Shown here: one piece after another, positions 32,519 to 39,851 of the stretch | Position numbering within the stretch: the first letter of the stretch is position 1 | Layout of the letters: the number at the start of each line of letters is the position of its first letter | Assembly: GCF_004795255.1 (NCBI RefSeq) | Contig: NZ_SSBQ01000002.1 | Location: 4,928,001-4,992,000 of the forward strand | DNA length: 64,000 bases | From: Streptomyces sp. RKND-216 | Lineage (GTDB): Bacteria; Actinomycetota; Actinomycetes; Streptomycetales; Streptomycetaceae | Direction of reading: 5' to 3' | Notes under the pieces: generated by a model | Seen by the model: the letters and a program-made list of their open reading frames with translations, nothing else | What the model was told of the DNA's origin: nothing | Databases searched by the model: none | Translations under genes and position numbers: made by a program

Positions 32519-34002
32519 GCGCCCACCTCCGCGTCGCACGCCACCCCGGCACCCGCCGCCACGTCCGCCGCCGCATCCCGCACCAGCTTCACCAACTCCG
32601 CCAGCTCCCCCCGCTCCACCCGCGGATGCAGCACCGTCACCTTCCACCACAACCGGCCGTCCAGGGACGCCCGCCCCAGCACCGCCCGCCCCTCCTCCAG
32701 CAGCCGCCGCCGCACCTCGGCCACCACCCCGTCCGACGCCCCCACCGGACGGAACAGCACCGTCGACAACTCCGGCCACCCGCGCAGCTCCAACCCCCGC
32801 TCCTCCCGCACCAGCCCCGCCAGCACACCCGCTGCGGCACACGCGTGCTCCACCAGCTCCGCCAGTCCCCGACGCCCCAGCGCCCGCAACGTCACCGCCA
32901 CCTTCAGCACATCCGGCCGCCGCGTCGTCCGCAGTGACCGCCCCAGAAGATCCGGCAGACCGGCCGCCGCATCATCATCCGCATTCAGATAATCCGCTCG
33001 GTGATTCAGTACGCCCAGCTCCGCAGCATCCGGCACCACGAACAACCCCGCCGCCACCGGCTGCCACCCCAGCTTGTGCAGATCCACCGTCACCGAATCC
33101 GCCCGCTCCAACCCCGCCAACCGGCCCCGCAGCCCTTCACTGAACAACAACGCACCCCCGTACGCCGCATCGACATGCAGCCGCGCCCCGCACCGCGCCA
33201 CCACCTCCGCCACCTCCGGCAACGGATCCACCACCCCCGCATCCGTCGTCCCCGCCGTCGCCACCACCAGCGCACGACCCCCCACACCCGCCAGCGCCTC
33301 CTCCACCGCCGCCGGATCCAGCACCCCCCGCGGCGCCGCCACCGTGACCGGCTCCCCAAGCCCCAGCAACCACGCCGACCGGTGCACGCTGTGATGCGCG
33401 TTCTCCCCACACACCACCCGCACCCCCGGCCCGAACCGCTCCCGCGCCATCAGCACACCCAACTGGTTCGCCTCCGTACCACCCGTCGTCACCAGCGCAT
33501 CCGGCCGCCCCCCGGCCCGCGACGACTCCCGGCCCCCGAACACCAGCCGCGCCAACTCCCCGCACACCAGCGCCTCCAACTCCGAAGCCGCCGGCGCCTG
33601 ATCCCACGAATCCAACGACGGATTCAACGCACTCGCCGCCAGATCCGCCGCAGCCGCCACCGCCAACGGCGGACAATGCAGATGCGCCGCACACAGCGGA
33701 TCCGCCGGATCAGCCGCCCCCTCAGCCAACGCCCGCACCAACACACCCAACGCCGCCCCCGAACCCACCCCGTACTCCGGAAGCACCTCACCCACCGCCG
33801 CACGCAGCCGCCCCGCCACCACCTCCGGACCCCCACGGGGCAACGGCCCGCACCGCTCACCCGCCCCCACCGCCAGCGCGTCCAGCACCGTCCCGATTAG
33901 CGGGCGCAACGCGGCAGGCCCCCCGGACCCACCCGCGAGCAACCCGGCATCCCGCACGGCACCCCGCGCAGAAACAACGACGGACGCGGCAGAAACAGAC
34001 AT
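32515..34002 (-). CDS. PLP-dependent decarboxylase (DesA-like, probable lysine decarboxylase)
   Basis: 495 aa group II (aromatic/diaminobutyrate-type) decarboxylase. VTTGGTEANQLGVLMARE, HHSVHRSAWLLGL, VATAGTTDAGVVDPL, HVDAAYGGALLFSE and the PLP lysine in TVDLHKLGWQPVAAG are all present. DesA-type members make cadaverine; diaminobutyrate is the main alternative substrate. First gene of a two-gene operon behind an iron box. The acyltransferase (DesC) and IucA/IucC-type synthetase (DesD) usually following are absent here; the next gene downstream is pyk-like. Confidence 0.87.
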   Translation of the reverse strand: MSVSAASVVVSARGAVRDAGLLAGGSGGPAALRPLIGTVLDALAVGAGERCGPLPRGGPEVVAGRLRAAVGEVLPEYGVGSGAALGVLVRALAEGAADPADPLCAAHLHCPPLAVAAAADLAASALNPSLDSWDQAPAASELEALVCGELARLVFGGRESSRAGGRPDALVTTGGTEANQLGVLMARERFGPGVRVVCGENAHHSVHRSAWLLGLGEPVTVAAPRGVLDPAAVEEALAGVGGRALVVATAGTTDAGVVDPLPEVAEVVARCGARLHVDAAYGGALLFSEGLRGRLAGLERADSVTVDLHKLGWQPVAAGLFVVPDAAELGVLNHRADYLNADDDAAAGLPDLLGRSLRTTRRPDVLKVAVTLRALGRRGLAELVEHACAAAGVLAGLVREERGLELRGWPELSTVLFRPVGASDGVVAEVRRRLLEEGRAVLGRASLDGRLWWKVTVLHPRVERGELAELVKLVRDAAADVAAGAGVACDAEVGA

Positions 34003-34033
34003 CGGCAGAACTCTCTCGCAATCGGCACCACAA

Positions 34034-34052
34034 AGAGGTAAGGCCGACCTAA
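34034..34052. promoter_or_regulatory. DmdR/IdeR-type iron box upstream of the siderophore genes
   Basis: AGAGGTAAGGCCGACCTAA matches the 19-bp consensus TTAGGTTAGGCTCACCTAA at 14 positions, with both AGG and ACCTAA half-sites kept. It is 32 bases upstream of the decarboxylase ATG, overlapping where its promoter should be. Iron-dependent repression is inferred. Confidence 0.75.
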
Positions 34053-34181
34053 CCTATGCGCGGAACGCCACCGCGCCACCACACACAGCGAACGTTCCCC
34101 CGAAGGGGGTACACGCAGCACCGGCCGGGGCCCGGCCCCGCCACGCGGAACCGAGCCCCGGCCTCCTCCCGGAACCCCCGA

Positions 34182-36692
34182 TCACCCCGCCCCACGCACC
34201 GCCAGCACCCGCCGCAGATCATCCAGCTGATCCGCCAGCACCCGACCCAACGCCGGAATCACCTCCCGCGACCGCAACAGCTCCTCACCCAGCCGCAAGA
34301 CCTCGTCACCCGCCACCGCATGCGGAAACGCCGCAACCCCCGTCACCCGTGCGATCTCCGCACCCCGCCGCTCCGACACCGCCACCGCCGCATCGAAGAA
34401 CCCCGGCGCATACGGCTCCAACAACTCCACCTGCTCCGGCTCCGGCTGCCAGAACCCCTCCGCCGTCGCCCGGAACAACCGGTTCGACAACGCATCCCCA
34501 CCACCGAACAACGCCTCCCAGGCAGCCGCCTTCGCCCCCGCATCCGGCAACGCCGCCCGGCACCACGCCGCCCCCTGCTCACCCGACGCACTCCGGTCCT
34601 CAGCCAGCGCCGCCGCGATGTCCCGCTCACCCACCGCACCCAGCACCGACAACCGCTGCAACAGCAACCACCCCAACTCCGCATCCAGCTCCGGACCACC
34701 CGGCACCGAACCCGCCGACCGCCACCCCAGCAGCTCCGCCACATCCGACGAACTCCGCAGCAGACACCGCGCCGCCGTCAACCGCACCCCCGGCTCCCCG
34801 CCGGCCTCCGTCCGCTCCAGCAGCGCACGACACACACCCACCAACAGCTCCAACGCCCCCGCACGCTCCCGCCCCGCCAGGAACCGATCCGCAACCGCCC
34901 CCCGCGAGAACGCCAGCACCGCCTGCACCACCGACTCGTCAGCCTCCAGCGGCAGATGCGCCCGCACCGCCTCCAGATACACCTCCGGAGCCAGCTGACC
35001 GTCCCGCACCATGTCCCGCGCCGCGTTCCACACCACCGCACGCGACAACCCGCCCGGCAACCCCGACAACGACGTCCGCACCGCCTCCCACGACCCTTCG
35101 TCCAGCCGTACCTTCGCGTACGACAAGTCGCCGTCGTTCAGCAGCAGCAGATCCGGCCGAGGCCCCTCACCCGACACGGAGAACCCCACACCGTCCCCCG
35201 ACACATCCCGCTCCACCCGCTCCCGCAGCACCAGGCGCGCCCGGTCACCCGCCACACGGTCGTACAACCCCACCGCCAACCGGTGCGGCCGCATCCCCAC
35301 ATGCTCCACCTTCGCCCGCCACCCGCCGGCCCCCTCCGACACCACCGGCGTCAACGTGTCCACACCCGTCGTCCGCAGCCACGCATCCGCCCACGCATGC
35401 ACATCCCGGTCCGCCGACGCCCGCGCCATCGAATCCACGAAATCCGCCAGCGTCGCGTTCCCGAACCGATGCCGCGCGAAATGCTCGTTCACGCCCGCCA
35501 GAAACGCCTTCTCACCCAGCCACGCCACCAGCTGCCGCAGCGCACTCGCGCCCTTCGCATAACTGATCCCGTCGAAGTTCAGCAACGCCGTCGCCGTGTC
35601 CGGCACCGACTCCGGCTCCGGCGCCACCGGATGCGTCGACCCCCGCTGATCCGCGTCGTACCCCCAGCCCTTCCGCGCCGCACCGAAATCCGTCCACACC
35701 TCCCGGAACCGCGTCGCATCCGCCAGCACCTGATACCCCATGTAGTCGGCGAACGACTCGTTCAGCCAGACGTCGTCCCACCACCGCAACGTCACCAGAT
35801 CCCCGAACCACATGTGCGCCATCTCGTGCGCCACCGTCACCGCACGATCCTGCACCTCCGTCTCCGTCGCCGCAGAACGGAAGATCTTCTCGTCCCGGAA
35901 CGTCACCAGACCCGGGTTCTCCATCGCCCCCGCATTGAACTCCGGCACGAACGCCTGGTCGTAGGAGTCGAACGGATACGGCTCCTCGAAGATCTCGTGA
36001 TACCGGTCGAAGCACCGCCGCGTGACCTCCAGCAACTCCTCCGCATCCCGCTCCAGGAACTCCGCCAGCGAAGCCCGCACATGCAACCCGAACGGCAAAC
36101 CCGCATGCTCCGCCCGCACCGAGTGGTACGGCCCCGCCACCACCGCCACCAGATACGTCGAAATCCGCGGCGTCACCGCACACACCCAGCGTCCCTCACC
36201 GACCCGCTCGGCCACCCCGTTCCCCAGCACCGTCCACTCCGCCGGCGCCGACACCGACACCGCGAACGTCGCCTTCAGATCCGGCTGGTCGAAACACCCG
36301 AACACACGCGGCGCATCATCCAGGAAGCACTGCGAATACAGATACGTCAGCCCGTCCGCCGGATCCGTGAACCGGTGCATGCCCTCACCCGTCCGCGAAT
36401 ACGGCATCTCCGCCTCCACCCGCAGCTCGTGCTCACCCGCACCCAGCTCCAGCGGAAACCGGCCGTCCGACAACAGCCCCGCATCCAGCTCCACACCGTC
36501 CAGCACCACCCGCCGCAGCACCACCGGCCGCACGTCCAGAAACGTCCAGCCCCCCGATCTCGCCGCGAACCGCACCGTCGACGTGGACCCGAAACTCTCC
36601 TCCCCACCCGTCACATCAAGATCGATCACGTACTCGTGGACGTCCAGGAACCCGGCTCGCTGCTGCGCCTCGTCGCGCGTCAATGGGGACAT
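34182..36692 (-). CDS. pepN: Aminopeptidase N (M1 family)
   Basis: 836 aa, normal size. Removes N-terminal residues from peptides in the cytoplasm. GAMEN (substrate amine recognition) precedes the zinc site HEMAHMWFG with the third ligand Glu 18 residues later in NESFADYMGY. N-terminal beta-sandwich and C-terminal ERAP1-like helical domain are complete. The ATG at 36692 (MSPLTRDEAQ) is preferred over one 12 codons upstream. The third-position bias is strong even for this genome (frequent ACCGCC/CCGCA runs). A 5-bp CCCCC-GAA-GGGGG hairpin at 34097-34109 may end it. Confidence 0.94.
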   Translation of the reverse strand: MSPLTRDEAQQRAGFLDVHEYVIDLDVTGGEESFGSTSTVRFAARSGGWTFLDVRPVVLRRVVLDGVELDAGLLSDGRFPLELGAGEHELRVEAEMPYSRTGEGMHRFTDPADGLTYLYSQCFLDDAPRVFGCFDQPDLKATFAVSVSAPAEWTVLGNGVAERVGEGRWVCAVTPRISTYLVAVVAGPYHSVRAEHAGLPFGLHVRASLAEFLERDAEELLEVTRRCFDRYHEIFEEPYPFDSYDQAFVPEFNAGAMENPGLVTFRDEKIFRSAATETEVQDRAVTVAHEMAHMWFGDLVTLRWWDDVWLNESFADYMGYQVLADATRFREVWTDFGAARKGWGYDADQRGSTHPVAPEPESVPDTATALLNFDGISYAKGASALRQLVAWLGEKAFLAGVNEHFARHRFGNATLADFVDSMARASADRDVHAWADAWLRTTGVDTLTPVVSEGAGGWRAKVEHVGMRPHRLAVGLYDRVAGDRARLVLRERVERDVSGDGVGFSVSGEGPRPDLLLLNDGDLSYAKVRLDEGSWEAVRTSLSGLPGGLSRAVVWNAARDMVRDGQLAPEVYLEAVRAHLPLEADESVVQAVLAFSRGAVADRFLAGRERAGALELLVGVCRALLERTEAGGEPGVRLTAARCLLRSSSDVAELLGWRSAGSVPGGPELDAELGWLLLQRLSVLGAVGERDIAAALAEDRSASGEQGAAWCRAALPDAGAKAAAWEALFGGGDALSNRLFRATAEGFWQPEPEQVELLEPYAPGFFDAAVAVSERRGAEIARVTGVAAFPHAVAGDEVLRLGEELLRSREVIPALGRVLADQLDDLRRVLAVRGAG

Positions 36693-36744
36693 GCGCCCAT
36701 GCTGCCGCACGCACCGTCCCCACCGCACGGACCTTTCGACCAGG

Positions 36745-36991
36745 TCAGTACTTCGGCCCGACGTGCGCGTCCATCAACGCCACGGAAGCCTGCGGGCGAG
36801 CGACACGTTGAAGGGGCGTGACCGCGGGCCAGGACCGTCCACTCCACGCCGACGCTGCGCAGCGTGTCGGTGAAGATGCGCCTGATGTCGTCGGACTTGT
36901 TGGTGAAGAAGTACCGGGGGTGCTCGTACCGCTTCCTCTCCCCGCCGATCCTGCGCGTCGTCCAGTTCGTGATCCGGCACCCGTCGGAGTG
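36745..36991 (-). pseudogene. Decayed LAGLIDADG-type homing-endonuclease-like gene, C-terminal remnant
   Basis: Conserved sequence begins HSDGCRITNWTTRRIGGERK and YEHPRYFFTNKSDDIRRIF (up to about 36835). It then shifts frame to FNVSLARR (about 36800) and again to ASVALMDAHVGPKY at the stop (36745). Intact streptomycete homologues have a second LAGLIDADG-like motif of the form GLIHSDG at this start and run through all these blocks in one frame. Two frameshifts are therefore needed, the second reparable by one base after CGCAGG. The N-terminal half is missing upstream. It lies on the same strand just 3' of an odd tRNA gene, a position I recall for intact members. Confidence 0.7.
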
Positions 36992-37223
36992 GGTAGCTGT
37001 CGGCTTTCTCGGGGCGTGCCCGCTTTCCTGAGCATCTCGGACAGGCGGCATTGCGGCCGAGGGCCGGCCCGGGCGGTGTCAGTGCCCCATCCCCCGTGGC
37101 GGTGTCGTCGTACATGCGAGCCAGCGTGAGGAGCGGCTGGAAACTGCGTCGGCGAACCCGTCGCCGCTTACTCGATCGAGTAAGCTGCAGTTGATTTCCG
37201 GTGACCTTGGGATTGAAGGAAAG

Positions 37224-37296
37224 TGCCCCGGGTCGGATTCGAACCGACGCTGAATGGGTTTTGAATCCATGGCCTCTACCGCTGGGCTACCGGGGC
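37224..37296 (-). tRNA. Atypical 73-nt tRNA, anticodon CAA (Leu-like), short variable loop
   Basis: Read on the minus strand. The acceptor stem GCCCCGG/CCGGGGC is perfect (7 bp), with discriminator A73. The D-arm GCC/GGC has AGCGGTAGA, the T-arm GTCGG/CCGAC is perfect with loop TTCGAAT. The anticodon stem ATGGA/CCCAT has an A31-C39 mismatch, and loop TTCAAAA gives anticodon CAA. The variable region is only five bases (TCAGC), whereas bacterial tRNA-Leu has a long variable arm. No CCA is encoded (A73 is followed by CTTT). Amino-acid identity is therefore uncertain; UCA is a less likely alternative frame. Confidence 0.8.
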
Positions 37297-37392
37297 CTCC
37301 TTCAAATGCAAGGGGGACAACCACCCTTGTGTCACCACCATACAGGACACCGATAGGGTCGGAGGTCCCACCGTGCGGAAACGAGGAACCCA

Positions 37393-38052
37393 GTGAGCAC
37401 CGCGGACGCCCCCGAGCCCACCGAACCCGCCGACGCCGAAGCGGCGAGCGCCCACGTGCCGCCGGAGACGACGCGTGTCGTCATCGCGGAGGACGAGGCG
37501 CTGATCCGGATGGATCTCAAGGAGATGCTGGAGGAGGAGGGGTACTCCGTCGTCGGCGAGGCCGGCGACGGGCAGTCGGCGATCGATCTGGCCCGCGAGC
37601 ACCGTCCGGACCTGTGCATCCTGGATGTGAAGATGCCGGTGCTGGACGGCATCTCCGCCGCGGAGCGGATCGCTGAGGAGGCGATCGCGCCGGTGCTGAT
37701 GCTGACGGCGTTCTCGCAACGGGAGCTGGTGGAGCGGGCGCGGGACGCGGGCGCGATGGCGTACCTGGTGAAGCCGTTCAGCAAGAGCGACATCGTGCCG
37801 GCGATCGAGATGGCGGTGTCGCGGTTCACGGAGTTGCGGGTGCTGTCGCAGGAGGTCGCGGACCTGGAGCAGCGGCTGGAGACGCGGAAGCTGGTGGACC
37901 GGGCGAAGAGTGTGCTGCAGACGCAGTACGGGTTGTCGGAGCCGGCGGCGTTCCGGTGGATTCAGAAGACGTCGATGGACCGGCGGCTCTCGATGCGGCA
38001 GGTGGCGGAGGCCGTGATCGAGGACGCGGAGGAGAAGAAGCGGCAGCAGTAG
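37393..38052 (+). CDS. pdtaR: ANTAR-domain response regulator (PdtaR-like)
   Basis: 219 aa. Receiver domain about 27-145 with the acidic pocket AEDEA, phospho-acceptor Asp78 in CILDVKMP, and Lys in LVKPFS. The ANTAR RNA-binding domain (about 155-212: LETRKLVDRAKSVLQTQYGL, AAFRWIQKTSMDRRLSMRQV) has the usual three-helix pattern. Such regulators act as phosphorylation-controlled antiterminators. No cognate histidine kinase is adjacent. GTG start at 37393 with GAGGAACCCA upstream; divergent from the tRNA, convergent with the liv operon. Confidence 0.92.
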   Translation: MSTADAPEPTEPADAEAASAHVPPETTRVVIAEDEALIRMDLKEMLEEEGYSVVGEAGDGQSAIDLAREHRPDLCILDVKMPVLDGISAAERIAEEAIAPVLMLTAFSQRELVERARDAGAMAYLVKPFSKSDIVPAIEMAVSRFTELRVLSQEVADLEQRLETRKLVDRAKSVLQTQYGLSEPAAFRWIQKTSMDRRLSMRQVAEAVIEDAEEKKRQQ

Positions 38053-38070
38053 GCGTCGCGGTTTCCCGTA

Positions 38071-38115
38071 CGGCGAAGGCGCCCGCCCCCTTTCCGGGGG
38101 CGGGCGCCTTCGCCG
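38071..38115. terminator. Bidirectional terminator between ANTAR regulator and liv operon
   Basis: Perfect 20-bp stem (38071-38090 with 38096-38115) and loop TTTCC. Among the strongest hairpins in the window; serves both convergent units. Confidence 0.85.
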
Positions 38116-38125
38116 TGTGCGGGGT

Positions 38126-38842
38126 TCAGTCTTCGCCGAGGTAGGCCTTGCGGACGGATTCGTCGTGCATGAGTTCCTGTCCGGTGCCGGAGAGGACGAT
38201 GGAGCCGACCTCCATGACGTGGCCCTGGTCGGCGAGGGAGAGCGCGGCTTGGGCGTTCTGCTCGACGAGCAGGATGGTGGTGCCGGAGTTCTTGAGTTCG
38301 TTGATGGTCTCCATGATCTTCTGCATCATGATCGGGGAGAGGCCCATGGAGGGTTCGTCGAGCATGAGCAGTTTGGGCCGGGACATGAGGGCGCGGCCCA
38401 TGGCGAGCATCTGCTGTTCGCCGCCGGAGAGTGTTCCGGAGGCTTGCTTGCGGCGTTCGCCGAGGATGGGGAAGAGGTCGTAGACGCGCTGGACGTCTTT
38501 TTCGATGCCGGCTGCGTCGCGTCGCAGGAAGGCGCCGAGTTGGAGGTTCTCGGCGATGGTGAGGCGGGGGAAGAGGCGGCGGCCTTCGGGGGAGTGGGCG
38601 ATGCCTTTGGCGACGATCTTGTGTGCGCTGACGCCGTCGAGGGCTTCGCCGTCGAACATGATCTTGCCGCTTGCGGGCTTGAGGAGGCCGGAGAGGGTGC
38701 GCAGGGTGGTGGTCTTGCCGGCGCCGTTGGTGCCGATGAGGGTGACGACCTGGCCTGCTTCGACCGTGAACGAGATGCCCTTGACGGCTTCGATCTTGCC
38801 GTAGGCGACGCGGAGGTCTTCGACTTCGAGGAGTGCGGTCAC
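38126..38842 (-). CDS. livF: Branched-chain amino-acid ABC transporter ATPase LivF
   Basis: 238 aa. Walker A GTNGAGKTT (about 37-45), signature LSGGEQQML, Walker B LLMLDEPSMGL, followed by the H-loop region VEQNAQAAL typical of LivF. Energises import with LivG. Start ATG 38842 overlaps the livG stop by 4 bases. Last gene of livKHMGF. Confidence 0.95.
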   Translation of the reverse strand: MTALLEVEDLRVAYGKIEAVKGISFTVEAGQVVTLIGTNGAGKTTTLRTLSGLLKPASGKIMFDGEALDGVSAHKIVAKGIAHSPEGRRLFPRLTIAENLQLGAFLRRDAAGIEKDVQRVYDLFPILGERRKQASGTLSGGEQQMLAMGRALMSRPKLLMLDEPSMGLSPIMMQKIMETINELKNSGTTILLVEQNAQAALSLADQGHVMEVGSIVLSGTGQELMHDESVRKAYLGED

Positions 38843-39846
38843 TTCTTCTCACCCTCTTCTTCGGCGCGGGTGGTTCCGGCCTTGTCGGCGGCGGACCTTT
38901 CGGTGTCGTCGTCCGTGCCGGTGGTGCTGTCGGCGCCGCCGGCCGCGTCGGCGTCGGGGGCCGGGGCGGGGGTGTCGGTGTCGTGGTGGGCTTCGGCGGC
39001 GGCGACCTCCTGGGCCTCCGCCTCGCCGGGTTCGCCTTCGAAGGGGGTGCCGAGGTAGGCGGCGACGACGCGGTCGTCGCTCTGGACGACCTCTGGGGTG
39101 CCTTCGACGATCTTCTCGCCCTGGACGAGCACGGCGACGCGGTCGCACAGGTTGAAGATGAACCGCATGTCGTGCTCGATGACGAGGACGGCGATGCCCT
39201 GGTCGCGGACGGCGAAGACCAGTTCCTGGGTGGCCTGCGTCTCCTGCGGGTTCATGCCGGCGGTGGGCTCGTCGAGGAGCAGGAGGCCGGGTTCGGAGGC
39301 GAGTGCGCGGGCGATCTCGAGCTTGCGCTGTTCGCCGTAGGGGAGGTTGCGTGCGAGGTGGTCGCGTTTGGCGGCGAGGCCGGTGAACTCGAGGAGTTCC
39401 ATGGCGCGGGCCTCGGAGTCGCTTTCGGCCTTGCGGAAGCCGGGTCCGCGCAGGAGGGCGGACCAGAGGCCCTCCTTGGTGCGGGTGTGGCGGCCGACGA
39501 GGACGTTCTCCAGGACGGTCATGTTGGCGAAGAGCCGGATGTTCTGGAAGGTGCGGGCGACGCCTGCCTTGGTGACGAGGTGCGACTTGGGGGGCAGCAC
39601 CTTGCCCTTGTAGGAGACCGTTCCCTCGGTGGGGACGTAGAGCCCGGTGAGGCAGTTGAAGAAGGTGGTCTTGCCGGCGCCGTTGGGGCCGATCAGGCCG
39701 ACGATCTCGCCGCTGTCGACGGTGAGCTCGACGTCGCGGACGGCGGTGAGTCCGCCGAAGCGCATGGTGACGCCGGAGGCATGGAGCACGTTGCCGCCGG
39801 TGCCGGGCGCGGCGGGCGGGGGCGCGGTCTTCGTTGTGGTGGTCAT
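38839..39846 (-). CDS. livG: Branched-chain amino-acid ABC transporter ATPase LivG, with long acidic tail
   Basis: 335 aa. Walker A GPNGAGKTTFFN, LivG-specific GVARTFQNIRLF, signature NLPYGEQRKLEIARAL, Walker B LLLLDEPTAGMNP and H-loop VIEHDM. The fold ends near residue 275; the remaining 60 residues are an Ala/Asp/Glu/Thr-rich low-complexity tail with no known role. ATG at 39846; an in-frame GTG three codons upstream is possible. Confidence 0.94.
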   Translation of the reverse strand: MTTTTKTAPPPAAPGTGGNVLHASGVTMRFGGLTAVRDVELTVDSGEIVGLIGPNGAGKTTFFNCLTGLYVPTEGTVSYKGKVLPPKSHLVTKAGVARTFQNIRLFANMTVLENVLVGRHTRTKEGLWSALLRGPGFRKAESDSEARAMELLEFTGLAAKRDHLARNLPYGEQRKLEIARALASEPGLLLLDEPTAGMNPQETQATQELVFAVRDQGIAVLVIEHDMRFIFNLCDRVAVLVQGEKIVEGTPEVVQSDDRVVAAYLGTPFEGEPGEAEAQEVAAAEAHHDTDTPAPAPDADAAGGADSTTGTDDDTERSAADKAGTTRAEEEGEKK

Positions 39847-39851
39847 GGGTG

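Noticed and set aside
30902..32992. 696-codon plus-strand frame across pyk-like and siderophore genes
   Set aside because: Arg/His/Pro/Gln-rich shadow of two well-supported minus-strand genes.
34056..36821. 921-codon plus-strand frame opposite pepN
   Set aside because: Extremely Arg/His/Pro/Gln-rich, produced by the strong third-position bias of pepN; no recognisable motif.
37224..37296. tRNA 3' end as an integration (att) site
   Set aside because: No second copy of the tRNA 3' end, integrase or element boundary was seen in the window.
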